64,000 nt of DNA from Marinicella rhabdoformis. GTDB taxonomy: Bacteria; Pseudomonadota; Gammaproteobacteria; Xanthomonadales; Marinicellaceae. Both the position numbers and the translations under genes were made by a program. The notes beneath the pieces were generated by a model. That model did no database searches. It was not told where the DNA came from and saw only the letters and a list, made by a program, of their open reading frames with translations. The stretch covers positions 62,001-126,000 of the forward strand of contig NZ_VTFS01000002.1 in assembly GCF_009671245.1 (NCBI RefSeq), given 5' to 3'. Below, in pieces: positions 24,248-34,069 of this stretch (position 1 is its first letter; the number at the start of each line of letters is the position of its first letter).

Positions 24248-26617
24248 ATGAAAATTAGTGAAAATTGGTTAAATGAATGGGTCAATAACGATTTGACTAC
24301 CGATGAATTAATGGCGCAATTAACCATGCTAGGCTTGGAAGTTGATGGCGTTGAGCCTGCAGCCGGTGTGTTTTCAAATGTGGTGGTTGCAGAAATCATT
24401 TCTTGTGAGAAGCACCCTGATGCTGACAAACTGAAAGTCTGTCAAGTGAATGCGGGCACTGAAACGGTACAAATCGTTTGTGGTGCGCCTAATGCCAGAA
24501 CAGGGTTGAAAACTGCTTTGTCACAAATTGGTGCCGTGTTGCCTGGCAATTTTAAAATCAAAAAATCAAAATTGCGTGGTGTGGAATCTCATGGCATGTT
24601 GTGTTCTGAAGTTGAATTGGGACTGAGTCAAGAATCAGATGGCATCATTGAGTTACCTGCAGATGCACCAGTGGGTGCTGATGTGGCTGAATACTTACAA
24701 ACGGCGGATCAAATCATTGATATTGACCTGACCCCTAATCGTGCTGATTGTTTTTGTATCAGTGGTGTGGCTCGTGAAGTGGCAGCAATGAATGGCTTGA
24801 CACAAACGCCGCCTTGCATTGATGTGGTTACAGAAAGCATTTCTGATCAAGTCAATGTTCAAATGAAAGCTGTTGAACAATGTCCAGTTTATATCAGTCG
24901 TGTGGTTAAAGGCATTAATAACCAAGCGGTAACCCCGCTGTGGATGAAAGAAAAATTACGTCGTACAGGTGTTAAGTCAATCCATCCAGTGGTTGATGTT
25001 ACCAATTTTGTGATGATGGAATTAGGGCAACCCATGCATGCTTTTGATAAAAGCAACATTGAAGGTGACTTGGTTGTGCGCATGGCGAAAAAAGATGAAG
25101 GATTGGTGTTGTTGGACGAATCAGAAGCCAAGTTGACTCCAGAATTCATCGTGATTGCGGATGAGAAAAAAGCTTTGGCAGTTGCTGGTGTCATGGGTGG
25201 GTTGCACAGTGGTGTAACAGCCGAAACAAAAGACATTGTTTTAGAATCGGCATATTTTGATCCTGCAACCATCATGGGCAAATCAAGAAAGTTGGGTGTG
25301 CATACAGAATCGGCTTTACGCTTTGAACGTGGTGTCGATGTCGCATTACAAGCCCAAGCGATGGCGCGTGCTACTCAATTAATTGTTGAAATTTGTGGTG
25401 GTGAAGTCGCACCAATGAATGTCAATGTTGATGAAGCCAATGTGCCTGCAAGTCAGACCATCACTTTAACTGCTGTAAAATTAAAACGCGTATTGGGTTT
25501 TGATGTTGCAGATGAAAGGGTGACTGCAATTTTTGAAGGTTTGGGTTTGGTGACAACATTTGATAATGACACTTGGACAGTCGAAACACCCAGTTGGCGT
25601 TTTGATTTGGCCATTGCAGAAGACTTGATTGAAGAGGTCGTGCGAGTGGTTGGTTATGATCAAATGCCAGCCTTGCGGTTACATTCGACTGACGCCATTC
25701 GCGTCATTCCAGAACAAATGCGACAAGACAAGCAAATCAAAGCGCATTTAGCTGACTTGGGTTATCAAGAAGTCATCAACTATGCTTTTGTTCCAGAAAA
25801 GCAATTACAAGATTTAGGCGTGGCAGACGGTGGTATTGCTTTAGCCAATCCGTTAAACAAAGACATGGCTGTCATGCGCACACAATTGTTGGGTGGTGTG
25901 CTTCAAAATATCAAATCAAACTTGGCCCGTCAAAGCGGTGATTTGTCATTGTTTGAGATGGGTAAAGTGTTTGTTGAAAACAAGGCTATTCAACAAAAAG
26001 ATTATTTGTTGATGGCACGTTGTGGTATGAATCGTCCTGAGCAATGGGGCGAAGCCAGTAGAAAAGTTGACTTTTATGACATGAAAGGCGAAGTGGAATC
26101 GTTACTTGGAAAAACCGCTTTGTTATTTGAAGTCAGTGAAGAAAAATATTTACACCCGGGCAGGCAAGCTCAAGTAACTTCTGAAGGTGAGGTTTTGGGT
26201 TATGTTGGACAAGTTCACCCCAGTATATGTCAAAAATTAAAAATCAAACAAGACGTGTTGGTTGCGGTGTTTGACGTGGCAGCCATTAAATCCATCAGTT
26301 TGCCACAATGGGAAGCGGTGTCTAAATTTCCTTCAGTAAGACGCGATTTGTCAATTATGGTAAAAGAGGATGTGACTTGGTACGACGTTCAATCTGCTGT
26401 TAGAAAAGCACTTGGTGCTGATGTTGGCGTGATGAAAGACTTGAGTTTATTTGACGTCTATCAGGGTGAGCACATTGAAAGTGGATGTAAAAGTCTGGCC
26501 ATGGCACTGATTTTTCAAGAAAATAATCGCACTTTAGAAGATAAAGAAGTGGACAATCTGCTATCAAAAGCGGTATCCTATTTGACAGAACATCTGAATG
26601 CGGAATTGAGAACATGA
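24248..26617 (+). CDS. pheT: phenylalanyl-tRNA synthetase beta subunit
   Basis: 789 residues, full length: tRNA-binding OB domain (about 40-150, [17 protein letters not shown]), B3/4 editing domain (about 210-375, [22 protein letters not shown]), B5, the catalytic-like core, and the C-terminal ferredoxin-fold anticodon-binding domain ([16 protein letters not shown]). AAGGGA precedes the ATG. Its stop codon overlaps the ihfA start as ATGA, so IHF production is coupled to it. Confidence 0.97.
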   Translation: MKISENWLNEWVNNDLTTDELMAQLTMLGLEVDGVEPAAGVFSNVVVAEIISCEKHPDADKLKVCQVNAGTETVQIVCGAPNARTGLKTALSQIGAVLPGNFKIKKSKLRGVESHGMLCSEVELGLSQESDGIIELPADAPVGADVAEYLQTADQIIDIDLTPNRADCFCISGVAREVAAMNGLTQTPPCIDVVTESISDQVNVQMKAVEQCPVYISRVVKGINNQAVTPLWMKEKLRRTGVKSIHPVVDVTNFVMMELGQPMHAFDKSNIEGDLVVRMAKKDEGLVLLDESEAKLTPEFIVIADEKKALAVAGVMGGLHSGVTAETKDIVLESAYFDPATIMGKSRKLGVHTESALRFERGVDVALQAQAMARATQLIVEICGGEVAPMNVNVDEANVPASQTITLTAVKLKRVLGFDVADERVTAIFEGLGLVTTFDNDTWTVETPSWRFDLAIAEDLIEEVVRVVGYDQMPALRLHSTDAIRVIPEQMRQDKQIKAHLADLGYQEVINYAFVPEKQLQDLGVADGGIALANPLNKDMAVMRTQLLGGVLQNIKSNLARQSGDLSLFEMGKVFVENKAIQQKDYLLMARCGMNRPEQWGEASRKVDFYDMKGEVESLLGKTALLFEVSEEKYLHPGRQAQVTSEGEVLGYVGQVHPSICQKLKIKQDVLVAVFDVAAIKSISLPQWEAVSKFPSVRRDLSIMVKEDVTWYDVQSAVRKALGADVGVMKDLSLFDVYQGEHIESGCKSLAMALIFQENNRTLEDKEVDNLLSKAVSYLTEHLNAELRT

Positions 26618-26922
26618 CCGAAACGATAACAAAGACCGATTTAGCGGAAGTTTTGTATATGGAAGTTGGCTTAAACAAACGTGAAGCCAGCGAATTTGTC
26701 ACGGCGTTTTTTGATACCATCAAAGAACAGCTGCTGGCAGGGCATGGTGTTAAGTTATCTGGATTCGGAAACTTTGAATTAAGAGATAAGAAATCAAGAC
26801 CTGGAAGAAACCCCAAAACATTGGAAGAAATTCCAATCACAGCCAGAAGGGTTGTGGCGTTTAAACCAGGCCAAAAACTGAGAAGTACCATAGAGACCTA
26901 TGCTGGATCAAGGCCACAATAA
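26614..26922 (+). CDS. ihfA: integration host factor alpha subunit
   Basis: 102 residues. HU/IHF fold: [20 protein letters not shown], then [13 protein letters not shown] and the DNA-intercalating arm [18 protein letters not shown]. It bends DNA as a heterodimer with IhfB in recombination, replication and promoter control. Position after pheT with a 4-base overlap is the standard gammaproteobacterial arrangement. Confidence 0.96.
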   Translation: MTETITKTDLAEVLYMEVGLNKREASEFVTAFFDTIKEQLLAGHGVKLSGFGNFELRDKKSRPGRNPKTLEEIPITARRVVAFKPGQKLRSTIETYAGSRPQ

Positions 26923-27253
26923 AACCCTGCCACCCATTCCTGCTAAGCGTTACTTCACCATTGGTGAAGTGAGCACTTTGTGTGACGTTAAGCAGCATGT
27001 GTTGCGCTATTGGGAAAATGAATTCGATAACCTAAACCCGGTTAAACGGCGTGGTAATCGCCGCTACTATCAGCGTAATGATGTGATGATGATTCGTCAA
27101 ATTCGAAGTTTGTTATATGATCACGGCTACACCATCAATGGTGCCAAACAAAAGTTATCTGGTGAAGTGCCTGAAAAAGAAGCAAGTAAATCTTATCAAG
27201 TGATTCAACAAACTCGAATTGAGTTGGAAGAAATTTTAGATTTATTAAAATAA
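26900..27253 (+). CDS. MerR-family transcriptional regulator
   Basis: 117 residues. The MerR winged-helix domain is clear: [26 protein letters not shown], then [20 protein letters not shown] short helical C-terminus follows with no cysteine-rich or ligand domain. A homologue at this position after ihfA is common in gammaproteobacteria and its targets are not established. The start overlaps ihfA by 23 bases. A later start is possible but would trim only the N-terminal tail. Confidence 0.88.
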   Translation: MLDQGHNKTLPPIPAKRYFTIGEVSTLCDVKQHVLRYWENEFDNLNPVKRRGNRRYYQRNDVMMIRQIRSLLYDHGYTINGAKQKLSGEVPEKEASKSYQVIQQTRIELEEILDLLK

Positions 27254-27257
27254 GCAA

Positions 27258-27284
27258 TTGATTTTTTCTGCTTTGTGTTAAAAT
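27258..27284 (+). promoter_or_regulatory. putative tRNA-Pro promoter
   Basis: TTGATT and TAAAAT separated by 15 bases, followed by a GC-rich discriminator (ACGCGACC) as in stringently controlled stable-RNA promoters. Predicted start near 27291, just at the hairpin that precedes the tRNA. Confidence 0.5.
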
Positions 27285-27290
27285 ACGCGA

Positions 27291-27323
27291 CCCAATTAGG
27301 CGCTGGCTTAATTGGGTTTTTTT
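27291..27323 (+). terminator. terminator-like hairpin immediately before tRNA-Pro
   Basis: CCCAATTA and TAATTGGG form an 8-pair stem followed by T7. It ends five bases before the tRNA. It could end the pheST-ihfA-merR transcript, or form the 5' leader of the tRNA precursor. Confidence 0.7.
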
Positions 27324-27327
27324 ATGT

Positions 27328-27404
27328 CGGAACGTAGCGCAGCTTGGTAGCGCACCACAATGGGGTTGTGGGGGTCGGAGGTTCAAATCCTCTCGTTCCG
27401 ACCA
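27328..27404 (+). tRNA. tRNA-Pro(GGG)
   Basis: 77 bases with CCA encoded. Acceptor CGGAACG/CGTTCCG has seven pairs with the C1-G72 pair and A73 of bacterial tRNA-Pro. The D stem is GCGC/GCGC, the anticodon stem CCACA/TGTGG with loop ATGGGGT (anticodon GGG), and the T arm has GGTTCAAAT. It reads proline codons CCC and CCU. Confidence 0.95.
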
Positions 27405-27686
27405 AATTTATTTAAATTTTTGATCATCCTTCTGTTCTTTGTAAATTCATACTAAAACTACGCTATTCTTAGCATTCGGCCCGCTTTTTGATAACTTTTA
27501 ATAATAAAGTTTGCATATTTTTCAATAATACCTATACTTGCCTCCCAGAAGAATTGACCAAGTAGTTAATGTCCAAGTGGTATTGAATATGATTGAGGTT
27601 TTATTTTTCCATTTTTTATTTTGTGTTGTTCTTTAAAATTAAAGTCCGCACAGATAAGTTTTTAAATTTTTATATTGAGATACACC

Positions 27687-27902
27687 ATGTCAGAAAGAGT
27701 TACCGGCACAGTCAAGTGGTTTGACGAGTCAAAAGGGTTTGGATTTTTAGAGCAACAAGGCGGCAAAGACGTCTTCGCACATTTTTCAGCTATTGTTAAT
27801 GATAACGATGGATTCAGAACTTTGACCGAAGGTCAAGCAGTTGAATTCGCAGTTGTAGATGGACCAAAAGGCCCACAAGCTGCTGAAATCAAAGTAATCT
27901 AA
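27687..27902 (+). CDS. cold-shock domain protein (CspA family)
   Basis: 71 residues from the ATG at 27687; an upstream in-frame TTG at 27675 is less likely. RNP1 is KGFGFL, the RNP2 region is [10 protein letters not shown], and the ending [15 protein letters not shown] is typical. It is an RNA chaperone that binds single strands. The 280-base AT-rich stretch between the tRNA and this gene is probably a long leader, as is usual for cold-shock mRNAs, but no cold-box was identified. Confidence 0.93.
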   Translation: MSERVTGTVKWFDESKGFGFLEQQGGKDVFAHFSAIVNDNDGFRTLTEGQAVEFAVVDGPKGPQAAEIKVI

Positions 27903-27924
27903 ATTCTAGTTTACTGAATTCATG

Positions 27925-27958
27925 AAAGGTTGGTTACGCAAGTAACCAACCTTTTTTT
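27925..27958 (+). terminator. intrinsic terminator of the cold-shock gene
   Basis: AAAGGTTGGTTAC, loop GCAA and GTAACCAACCTTT: about a 13-pair stem followed by a T-run, 22 bases after the stop. Confidence 0.93.
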
Positions 27959-27986
27959 GTGGGATAAAGAAAAGTACACAGCTGCG

Positions 27987-27995
27987 TGATATAAT
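27987..27995 (+). promoter_or_regulatory. extended -10 promoter of mdh
   Basis: TGA plus TATAAT, then a GC-rich discriminator (GCGCGCG), about 40 bases before the mdh ATG. No convincing -35 is seen. Confidence 0.55.
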
Positions 27996-28035
27996 GCGCG
28001 CGATTTAAGTTTCTTAGAAAATTTTGGAGATCCCA

Positions 28036-29010
28036 ATGAAAGCACCTGTAAGAGTCGTCGTCACTGGCGCAGCCGGTCAAATCGGTTATCAATTGTTGTT
28101 CCGTATAGCAGCTGGCAACATGTTAGGTCCAGATCAACCTGTTATTTTGCACTTATTAGAAATTCCACCTGCCATGAATGCTGTTCAAGGTGTTGTAATG
28201 GAATTAGAGGACTGTGCATTCCCATTGTTACATGGTGTTGTGGCAACTGATGATGCCAATGTGGCCTTTAAAGATGCTAACTATGCTTTGTTAGTAGGTG
28301 CTATGCCACGTGGTCCAGGTATGGAGCGAAGTGATTTGTTGCAAGCCAATGCCAAGATTTTTTCGGTACAAGGTAAAGCGATGAATGACCATGCATCAAA
28401 AGACATTAAAGTTTTGGTGGTGGGTAATCCTGCCAATACCAATGCACTGATTGCTCAACAAAATGCACCAGACATTAATCCTGCACAGTTCACGGCCATG
28501 ACACGCTTGGATCATAACCGAGCTTTGGCTCAATTGTCTGGTAAATTAGATGTGCAAACCAATGACATCAAAAAAATGACCATTTGGGGCAACCACTCAT
28601 CTACACAATATCCAGATGTCTCACAAGTTTTGATCAACGGTGAAGCCATGAGCGACGTCGATCAAGATTGGTATGTTAATGATTTCATTCCAACAGTTCA
28701 ACAACGTGGTGCTGCCATCATTAAAGCACGTGGTGCTTCATCTGCAGCTTCTGCGGCTTCTTCTGCTATTGACCACATGCGAAATTGGGCATTAGGTACA
28801 AACGAAGGTGACTGGGTTTCTATGGCGATTCCAAGTGATGGCAGTTACGGTATAGCACCTGGTATCATCTTCTCATACCCTGTGACTTGTGCTAATGGCA
28901 CATATACCATTGTTCAAGATTTACCAGTTAATGAGTTTTCACAAAGTCGCATCGATGCAACTGAAGAAGAGTTGCGCGAAGAGCGAGCTGCGGTTGAGCA
29001 TTTGTTCTAA
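28036..29010 (+). CDS. mdh: malate dehydrogenase (NAD, type 2)
   Basis: 324 residues from the ATG at 28036 (GGAG six bases upstream); an in-frame TTG at 28024 is not needed. NAD-binding [19 protein letters not shown], substrate arginines in [25 protein letters not shown], and catalytic Asp/His in TRLDHNRAL and [12 protein letters not shown]. It oxidises malate to oxaloacetate in the TCA cycle. This is the LDH-like cytosolic form, not the shorter E. coli type. It stands alone between two terminators. Confidence 0.95.
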   Translation: MKAPVRVVVTGAAGQIGYQLLFRIAAGNMLGPDQPVILHLLEIPPAMNAVQGVVMELEDCAFPLLHGVVATDDANVAFKDANYALLVGAMPRGPGMERSDLLQANAKIFSVQGKAMNDHASKDIKVLVVGNPANTNALIAQQNAPDINPAQFTAMTRLDHNRALAQLSGKLDVQTNDIKKMTIWGNHSSTQYPDVSQVLINGEAMSDVDQDWYVNDFIPTVQQRGAAIIKARGASSAASAASSAIDHMRNWALGTNEGDWVSMAIPSDGSYGIAPGIIFSYPVTCANGTYTIVQDLPVNEFSQSRIDATEEELREERAAVEHLF

Positions 29011-29034
29011 ATAAATTCTCTTCAAGGCAATTTG

Positions 29035-29060
29035 AGGCCGCTTAATGCGGCCTTTTTTTT
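29035..29060 (+). terminator. intrinsic terminator of mdh
   Basis: AGGCCGC, loop TTAAT and GCGGCCT, then T7, 25 bases after the stop codon. Confidence 0.92.
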
Positions 29061-29128
29061 ATGTGTAAGCTTTTTTGTAAAGATTAAAATTGTGATAGTA
29101 TGAAATGGCTTGATATCCCGACCTGATA

Positions 29129-30226
29129 ATGAATGAATTAGTAAAAACTGAAAGTGTTTTATTCCAAGATTTAATTAACAAATCTGTTATGTCTTGGTTG
29201 GTTTTTAGTTCTATGGGTTTGCTCATGGTATTTTTACGTTCTGAGATCACAGGATGGGGTGTAAGAGAAACTATTCAGGCTGTACTCTGGATTGCCACTT
29301 TGTTTTTGGGGGTGTTTAAAGATAAATTAACTGTACGTTTTAAAGCTGGATCTATGGCTATGATGCTTGGCGTGCTTGCATTACTTGGTGTTTATACTCT
29401 GGGTGTTTTTGCCGCTTCGATGCATTTCATTCCTTTGATTGGAATTTTACTTTTGTTGTTTTTCCCAAGTGTGATTGCAGAAAAATATTATTTAATCATT
29501 TTATTTTTCATGTCAATTGCTGGTTTATTGTTTGTTTCAATGTGGATTGAGCCCTCATTTGATGCCAATTTATTGATTTCTAGCTGGGAACATTGGGTCA
29601 TTGTTATGATGTGCTTTATATTTTTTATTTACTTCACAACTTCTGCACTCTTGTTATATAAAAAAAGATTGGTATCGTTATTAACCCATTTAGAAGCCCA
29701 AAATCGTCGACTCAAAGATACCAGTTATATTGATGCCATGACGGGATTGCCTCTGTTAGAAAGGGGAGAGCAGTTATTTGAAGCGCAAATTACTGAGTGG
29801 AAAGCAAACGGTGATCAAGTGGCTGTTATGTATTTGGATTTGGATCAATTTAAAGTTATCAATGAGGTTTATGGGCATGAAATAGGTGATTGGTGCATCA
29901 AAGAAGTATCTTCTCGTTTAGAGGTAATGATGACTGATTGTGGTTTTGTGATGCGTGTGGGCAGTGATGAATTTTTAGTTGTGTATTATGGATTTGATTT
30001 AAAAATGCATGCCGTTTCATGGGCTACAAAAATGTTGTCAGAAATTCAAGCGCCCGTCATACTGAATCATGTTAATTTAAAATTAAACAGCAGTATCGGC
30101 ATTTCTTTCTATCCTGAAGATGGAGATACACTGAGCGCATTAAGGAGAAAAGCTGATTTGGCCATGTACCGGGCTAAAGTTGATGAAAACTTGTCTATAT
30201 CGACATACAAAAGTGCTACAACCTAG
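29129..30226 (+). CDS. membrane-bound GGDEF-domain protein with degenerate signature
   Basis: 365 residues. About six membrane helices cover residues 15-185 (for example SWLVFSSMGLLMVFL and LIGILLLLFFPSVIA). A GGDEF domain covers about 200-360. The metal-binding helix MYLDLDQFKVINEVYGHEIGD and late motif SSIGISFYPEDGD...ADLAMYRAK are good, but the signature reads G-S-D-E-F and the inhibitory RxxD site is absent. Diguanylate cyclase activity (2 GTP to cyclic-di-GMP) is therefore uncertain; a degenerate GTP sensor is the alternative. The N-terminal membrane region is not a recognised sensor family. Confidence 0.85.
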   Translation: MNELVKTESVLFQDLINKSVMSWLVFSSMGLLMVFLRSEITGWGVRETIQAVLWIATLFLGVFKDKLTVRFKAGSMAMMLGVLALLGVYTLGVFAASMHFIPLIGILLLLFFPSVIAEKYYLIILFFMSIAGLLFVSMWIEPSFDANLLISSWEHWVIVMMCFIFFIYFTTSALLLYKKRLVSLLTHLEAQNRRLKDTSYIDAMTGLPLLERGEQLFEAQITEWKANGDQVAVMYLDLDQFKVINEVYGHEIGDWCIKEVSSRLEVMMTDCGFVMRVGSDEFLVVYYGFDLKMHAVSWATKMLSEIQAPVILNHVNLKLNSSIGISFYPEDGDTLSALRRKADLAMYRAKVDENLSISTYKSATT

Positions 30227-30270
30227 ACAGTAACTTCAATATAATGGGGCTTTTGATTTGAGGTCTCCAA

Positions 30271-31899
30271 ATGATCAGTGCAAACATACCGCAAACACCT
30301 GCGGTCATTAATGAACCCGTAAGAAACTACATACCAGGCAGTGAAGAGGTCTTGTCTTTACAGCTAAAAATGGATGAAATGGCAGCTGAAGTGTTGGACA
30401 TTCCCTGTATTATTAATGGTCAAGAAGTTCGCACTGGCCGGACAGAAGCTGTAGTTATGCCTCATAACCATCAACATGTCTTAGCAAACGCCCATTTGGC
30501 AGGCAAAGATGAGTTGAATGCAGCGGCAGATGCAGCAGTTGCAGCACAGGCTAAGTGGCAATCACTGCCATGGCAGTCACGTGCAGCTGTTTTCTTGAAG
30601 GCTGCAGATTTATTAGAAGGCCCTTACCGCAATGAAATCAACGCGGCCACCATGCATGGTCAATCTAAAAATGTTTTTCAAGCAGAAATTGATTCGGCTT
30701 GTGAGTTGATTGATTTTTTGCGTTTCAATGCAAAATTTTATGAACAAATCATGTCACAACAACCGGTTTCATCAGCGGGTGTTTGGAATCAACTGGATTG
30801 GCGTCCATTGGAAGGTTTTGTTTTAGCCATCACACCATTTAATTTCACCGCCATTGCAGGTAATCTACCAGCAACACCAGCGATGTTAGGTAATACTGTG
30901 GTTTGGAAACCATCAGGTACTCAAATGTATTCAGCGCACGTCATCATGAAGGTGTTTATGGAAGCAGGGCTTCCTGATGGTGTGATTAATATGGTAGCAG
31001 CCAATGGCCCTGATGCGGGTGCAGCTTTGTTACCACGTCCAGAATTGGCTGGTGTGCATTTCACAGGTTCAACACCAACATTCCAACACATATATGCTGA
31101 AGTAGGCGGTAACATTTCACGTTACAACAGTTACCCACGTTTGGTGGGTGAAACAGGGGGTAAAGACTTTGTTTTTGCACATGAGTCTGCCAATCCCATA
31201 GCGGTTGCTACTGCTTTGTCTCGTGGTGCTTTTGAGTACCAAGGTCAAAAATGTTCAGCGGCTTCTCGTGCCTACATCCCCTCATCGATGTGGCCTGAAG
31301 TAAAGGCACAACTGTCGACTGATTTGGCGAGTTTTAAAATGGGCAGCACACGTGACTTTTCAAACTTCATTAATGCTGTCATTGATGAACGCTCTTTTGA
31401 CAAAATCAAAACCTACATAGATTACGCACAGGCAGCTGACGATGCAGAAGTCATCATTGGCGGCACTTGTGATAAAACCACAGGTTATTTTGTTGAGCCT
31501 ACCGTAATTCTCACCACAGACCCTAATTTTAAAACCATGAGTGAGGAAATTTTTGGTCCCGTCTTAACCATTTTTGTCTATGATGAAAAAGATTTTGAAG
31601 CGACATTGGACTTGTGTGATCAAGGTTCAGCTTATGCGTTAACGGGTGCCATCTTTGCACAAGACCGTTACATGATCAATCACATGGCTGATCGTTTGCG
31701 TTATGCTGCAGGTAATTTTTATGTCAATGACAAGCCAACTGGGGCTGTAGTTGGGCAACAACCTTTCGGTGGTGGGCGTGCCTCAGGTACCAATGACAAA
31801 GCGGGTAGTGCTTTGAATTTGTACCGTTGGTTGTCTCCAAGAACAATCAAAGAAACGTTTGTTACGCCAATAGATTATCGTTACCCATTCCTTGGTTAA
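30271..31899 (+). CDS. pruA: 1-pyrroline-5-carboxylate dehydrogenase
   Basis: 542 residues. This is a stand-alone P5C dehydrogenase of the aldehyde dehydrogenase superfamily: EGFVLAITPFNFTAIAGNL, HFTGSTPTFQHI, ETGGKDFVFAHESAN, and catalytic Cys in YQGQKCSAASRAYIPSS, then EEIFGPVLTIFVYD. It oxidises glutamate semialdehyde to glutamate with NAD in proline breakdown. PutA is not adjacent, so the proline dehydrogenase is encoded elsewhere or separately. A terminator follows. Confidence 0.94.
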   Translation: MISANIPQTPAVINEPVRNYIPGSEEVLSLQLKMDEMAAEVLDIPCIINGQEVRTGRTEAVVMPHNHQHVLANAHLAGKDELNAAADAAVAAQAKWQSLPWQSRAAVFLKAADLLEGPYRNEINAATMHGQSKNVFQAEIDSACELIDFLRFNAKFYEQIMSQQPVSSAGVWNQLDWRPLEGFVLAITPFNFTAIAGNLPATPAMLGNTVVWKPSGTQMYSAHVIMKVFMEAGLPDGVINMVAANGPDAGAALLPRPELAGVHFTGSTPTFQHIYAEVGGNISRYNSYPRLVGETGGKDFVFAHESANPIAVATALSRGAFEYQGQKCSAASRAYIPSSMWPEVKAQLSTDLASFKMGSTRDFSNFINAVIDERSFDKIKTYIDYAQAADDAEVIIGGTCDKTTGYFVEPTVILTTDPNFKTMSEEIFGPVLTIFVYDEKDFEATLDLCDQGSAYALTGAIFAQDRYMINHMADRLRYAAGNFYVNDKPTGAVVGQQPFGGGRASGTNDKAGSALNLYRWLSPRTIKETFVTPIDYRYPFLG

Positions 31900-31913
31900 T
31901 AGAAAGTGGAAAC

Positions 31914-31942
31914 AAAAAAGGCGTCAAAAGGCGCCTTTTTTT
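31914..31942. terminator. bidirectional terminator between pruA and the Nudix gene
   Basis: AAAAAAGGCG, a short loop and CGCCTTTTTTT lie between two convergent genes. The A/T flanks serve both strands. Confidence 0.88.
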
Positions 31943-31967
31943 ATGGTTTTTTATTTACCTGAATCAA

Positions 31968-32534
31968 TCAAACATCAAATTTTTTAAGCATCTCGTAGTC
32001 AATAACTATGTCTTGTTCTTGGATGCTAAAATCACCCGATTCCATTTCCTTGATGTACCGTTTCAAGGCAGTGATGCCAACAGGGAAAGCCAGTTCATCC
32101 CAAGGTATGTCTTCAGGTGCGAATAATTGGGCATCGGAGGTTTCTGCACCCGCACCAAAGTGAGGGTGGGCTAATTCACCTCGAAAATAAACATGCACCT
32201 GGTTTCTTTGAACGATGTTGTAAACGCCAAACAAGGTCACATTTTTTAAATCAGCCAAAACTTCTTCTTTGACCTCTCTGATGGCACCAGTTCTGGTGGC
32301 TTCACCATTTTCCATAAAGCCTGCTGGTACATTCCAACAACCAATTCTTGGTGCAATGGTACGCTTACCTAATAATATCTTTCCATCATGTTCAATGATA
32401 CAAGCATTCACGATTTTGGGGTTTTGGTACTGTATGTGACCACATTGGGTGCATACCGCTCTGGGTTTGTCATCACCTTCAGGGATGCTTTGTTCTGATG
32501 TGGCACCACAAAGGTTGCAAAAATTAATCTCCAT
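31968..32534 (-). CDS. Nudix hydrolase with N-terminal zinc ribbon
   Basis: 188 residues. A zinc ribbon (FCNLCGATSEQS...AVCTQCGHIQYQNP) is followed by a Nudix box, GFMENGEATRTGAIREVKEE, matching Gx5Ex7REUxEE. The domain order resembles NADH pyrophosphatase-type proteins but the SQPWPFPxS motif is absent, so the substrate (an ADP-ribose or dinucleotide-like compound) is unknown. It starts 9 bases after rsgA ends, on the same strand, and is probably co-transcribed with it. Confidence 0.85.
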   Translation of the reverse strand: MEINFCNLCGATSEQSIPEGDDKPRAVCTQCGHIQYQNPKIVNACIIEHDGKILLGKRTIAPRIGCWNVPAGFMENGEATRTGAIREVKEEVLADLKNVTLFGVYNIVQRNQVHVYFRGELAHPHFGAGAETSDAQLFAPEDIPWDELAFPVGITALKRYIKEMESGDFSIQEQDIVIDYEMLKKFDV

Positions 32535-32543
32535 AAAATCTCC

Positions 32544-33422
32544 TTAAGCCCAATACTTCATAGAATCCACAATTCTTAAATAAGATTCGAACCGGTTATT
32601 TTTAATTTTACCTTGCTTTACAGCGAGTTCAATCGCACACCCAGGTTCATGTATGTGTGTACAATTACTGAATTTGCATTGTCCCATAAAATCATCGAAA
32701 TCTATAAAACCTGCCGCAATTTCATGGGCCTCCATAGACCACAATCCATATTCCCATACGCCGGGTGAATCAATAATATTGGCATTCAACGTGCTGTCAT
32801 GGTACATCTGAGTGACGCTGGTGGTGTGTGCACCCTTACCTGTTTTGTCAGACAACTTGCCTGTTTTTAATTTCACTTCAGGCATCATTAACTCTGTTAA
32901 AGAAGATTTGCCGACGCCCGATTGACCAGCCAAAATGGTGGTCTTATCAGCTAACTGTCTTTTTAAATCAACCACGGTTGATGGGTCTTGGTTATATGTC
33001 TTAAATGTCAAATACCCCAGTTTTTCATATTGATTGATGGTGTTTACAAAGAACAAAGGATCCATATCAGATTTATTGAACACCAACAATGGTGTGATGC
33101 CTTCTTTCTCAGCCACCACCAAATAACGATTTAAAATGTCTCTAGTGGGTTCAGGTTTGACAGCCATGACAATCATGATTTGATCGACATTGGCAGCAAT
33201 GTGTTGTTTTCTTCCTCGACTGTCTGCCCGACAAAAGCTGTTGAATCGTTTGTTAATCCTTGTGATTCTGAATTCGCTTTTTAAGTGTTCGACCTCAACC
33301 TCATCACCGCATATTGGTTTGAGTTTTCTAGGGAAAAAGGCAGAAATGGCTTGATGATTTTCTGTATGAATCATGCTGGCGGTATTTTTTTGTGTCGAAG
33401 TGACGCGGTAAGTTTCAGTCAT
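32544..33422 (-). CDS. rsgA: ribosome small-subunit GTPase
   Basis: 292 residues. An OB-fold N-terminal domain is followed by a circularly permuted GTPase with motif order G4 (NKSD), G1 (GQSGVGKSSLTE), G2 and G3 (DSPGVWE). The C-terminal zinc finger is CKFSNCTHIHEPGCAIELAV. RsgA checks late 30S assembly. It is divergent from orn with 48 bases between starts, the same pairing seen in E. coli (orn-rsgA). Confidence 0.95.
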   Translation of the reverse strand: MTETYRVTSTQKNTASMIHTENHQAISAFFPRKLKPICGDEVEVEHLKSEFRITRINKRFNSFCRADSRGRKQHIAANVDQIMIVMAVKPEPTRDILNRYLVVAEKEGITPLLVFNKSDMDPLFFVNTINQYEKLGYLTFKTYNQDPSTVVDLKRQLADKTTILAGQSGVGKSSLTELMMPEVKLKTGKLSDKTGKGAHTTSVTQMYHDSTLNANIIDSPGVWEYGLWSMEAHEIAAGFIDFDDFMGQCKFSNCTHIHEPGCAIELAVKQGKIKNNRFESYLRIVDSMKYWA

Positions 33423-33470
33423 CAGGCCATTTTAGACTAAAATAGACTTTTTTATGCAGGAAATAATGCC

Positions 33471-34025
33471 ATGGACAAGAAGTCGCATTTGATTTGGATT
33501 GATTTAGAAATGACTGGATTGAATCCGATGAAGGACAAAATCATTGAAATCGCCACCATAGTCACTGACAAAGACCTTAATACCATTGCTGAAGGTCCGT
33601 CATTAGCAGTTCATCAGCCTGAAAGTGTGTTAGAAGCTATGGATGATTGGAATACCGAGCATCACAGTAATTCTGGCTTGTGGGATAGGGTGGTTTCTTC
33701 AGATATCGGCTTAAAAGATGCTGAAGCCATGACGATTGAATTTTTACAAGAACATGTGGACATCCATACGTCACCCATGTGTGGAAACAGTATTTGCCAA
33801 GACAGGCGTTTTTTAGCCAAATGGATGCCTAAATTAGAAAACTTTTTTCATTATCGACAAGTGGATGTCAGCAGCATCAAGGAATTGATCAGGCGTTGGA
33901 ATCCGCAATTGTTAGAAGGGTTCAGTAAAAGTGGACAGCATTTAGCACTGGCAGACATTCAAGAGTCTATTAAAGAGTTGGCTTATTACCGCCAGTTTAT
34001 GGGTGAAATATCAGGATTGAAATAA
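33471..34025 (+). CDS. orn: oligoribonuclease
   Basis: 184 residues. DEDDh exonuclease: Asp and Glu in [11 protein letters not shown], Asp in [11 protein letters not shown], His and Asp in [14 protein letters not shown]. It degrades 2-5 nucleotide RNAs, including pGpG from c-di-GMP. Typical in length. Divergent from rsgA and convergent with a response regulator. Confidence 0.96.
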   Translation: MDKKSHLIWIDLEMTGLNPMKDKIIEIATIVTDKDLNTIAEGPSLAVHQPESVLEAMDDWNTEHHSNSGLWDRVVSSDIGLKDAEAMTIEFLQEHVDIHTSPMCGNSICQDRRFLAKWMPKLENFFHYRQVDVSSIKELIRRWNPQLLEGFSKSGQHLALADIQESIKELAYYRQFMGEISGLK

Positions 34026-34037
34026 CCCAAGCAATCA

Positions 34038-34060
34038 GCACCCCGCGCAAGTCGGGGTGC
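34038..34060. terminator. hairpin between orn and the response-regulator gene
   Basis: GCACCCCG and CGGGGTGC form an 8-pair GC-rich stem. T-runs are weak on both sides, so termination efficiency is uncertain. Confidence 0.55.
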
Positions 34061-34069
34061 CCATTAATC

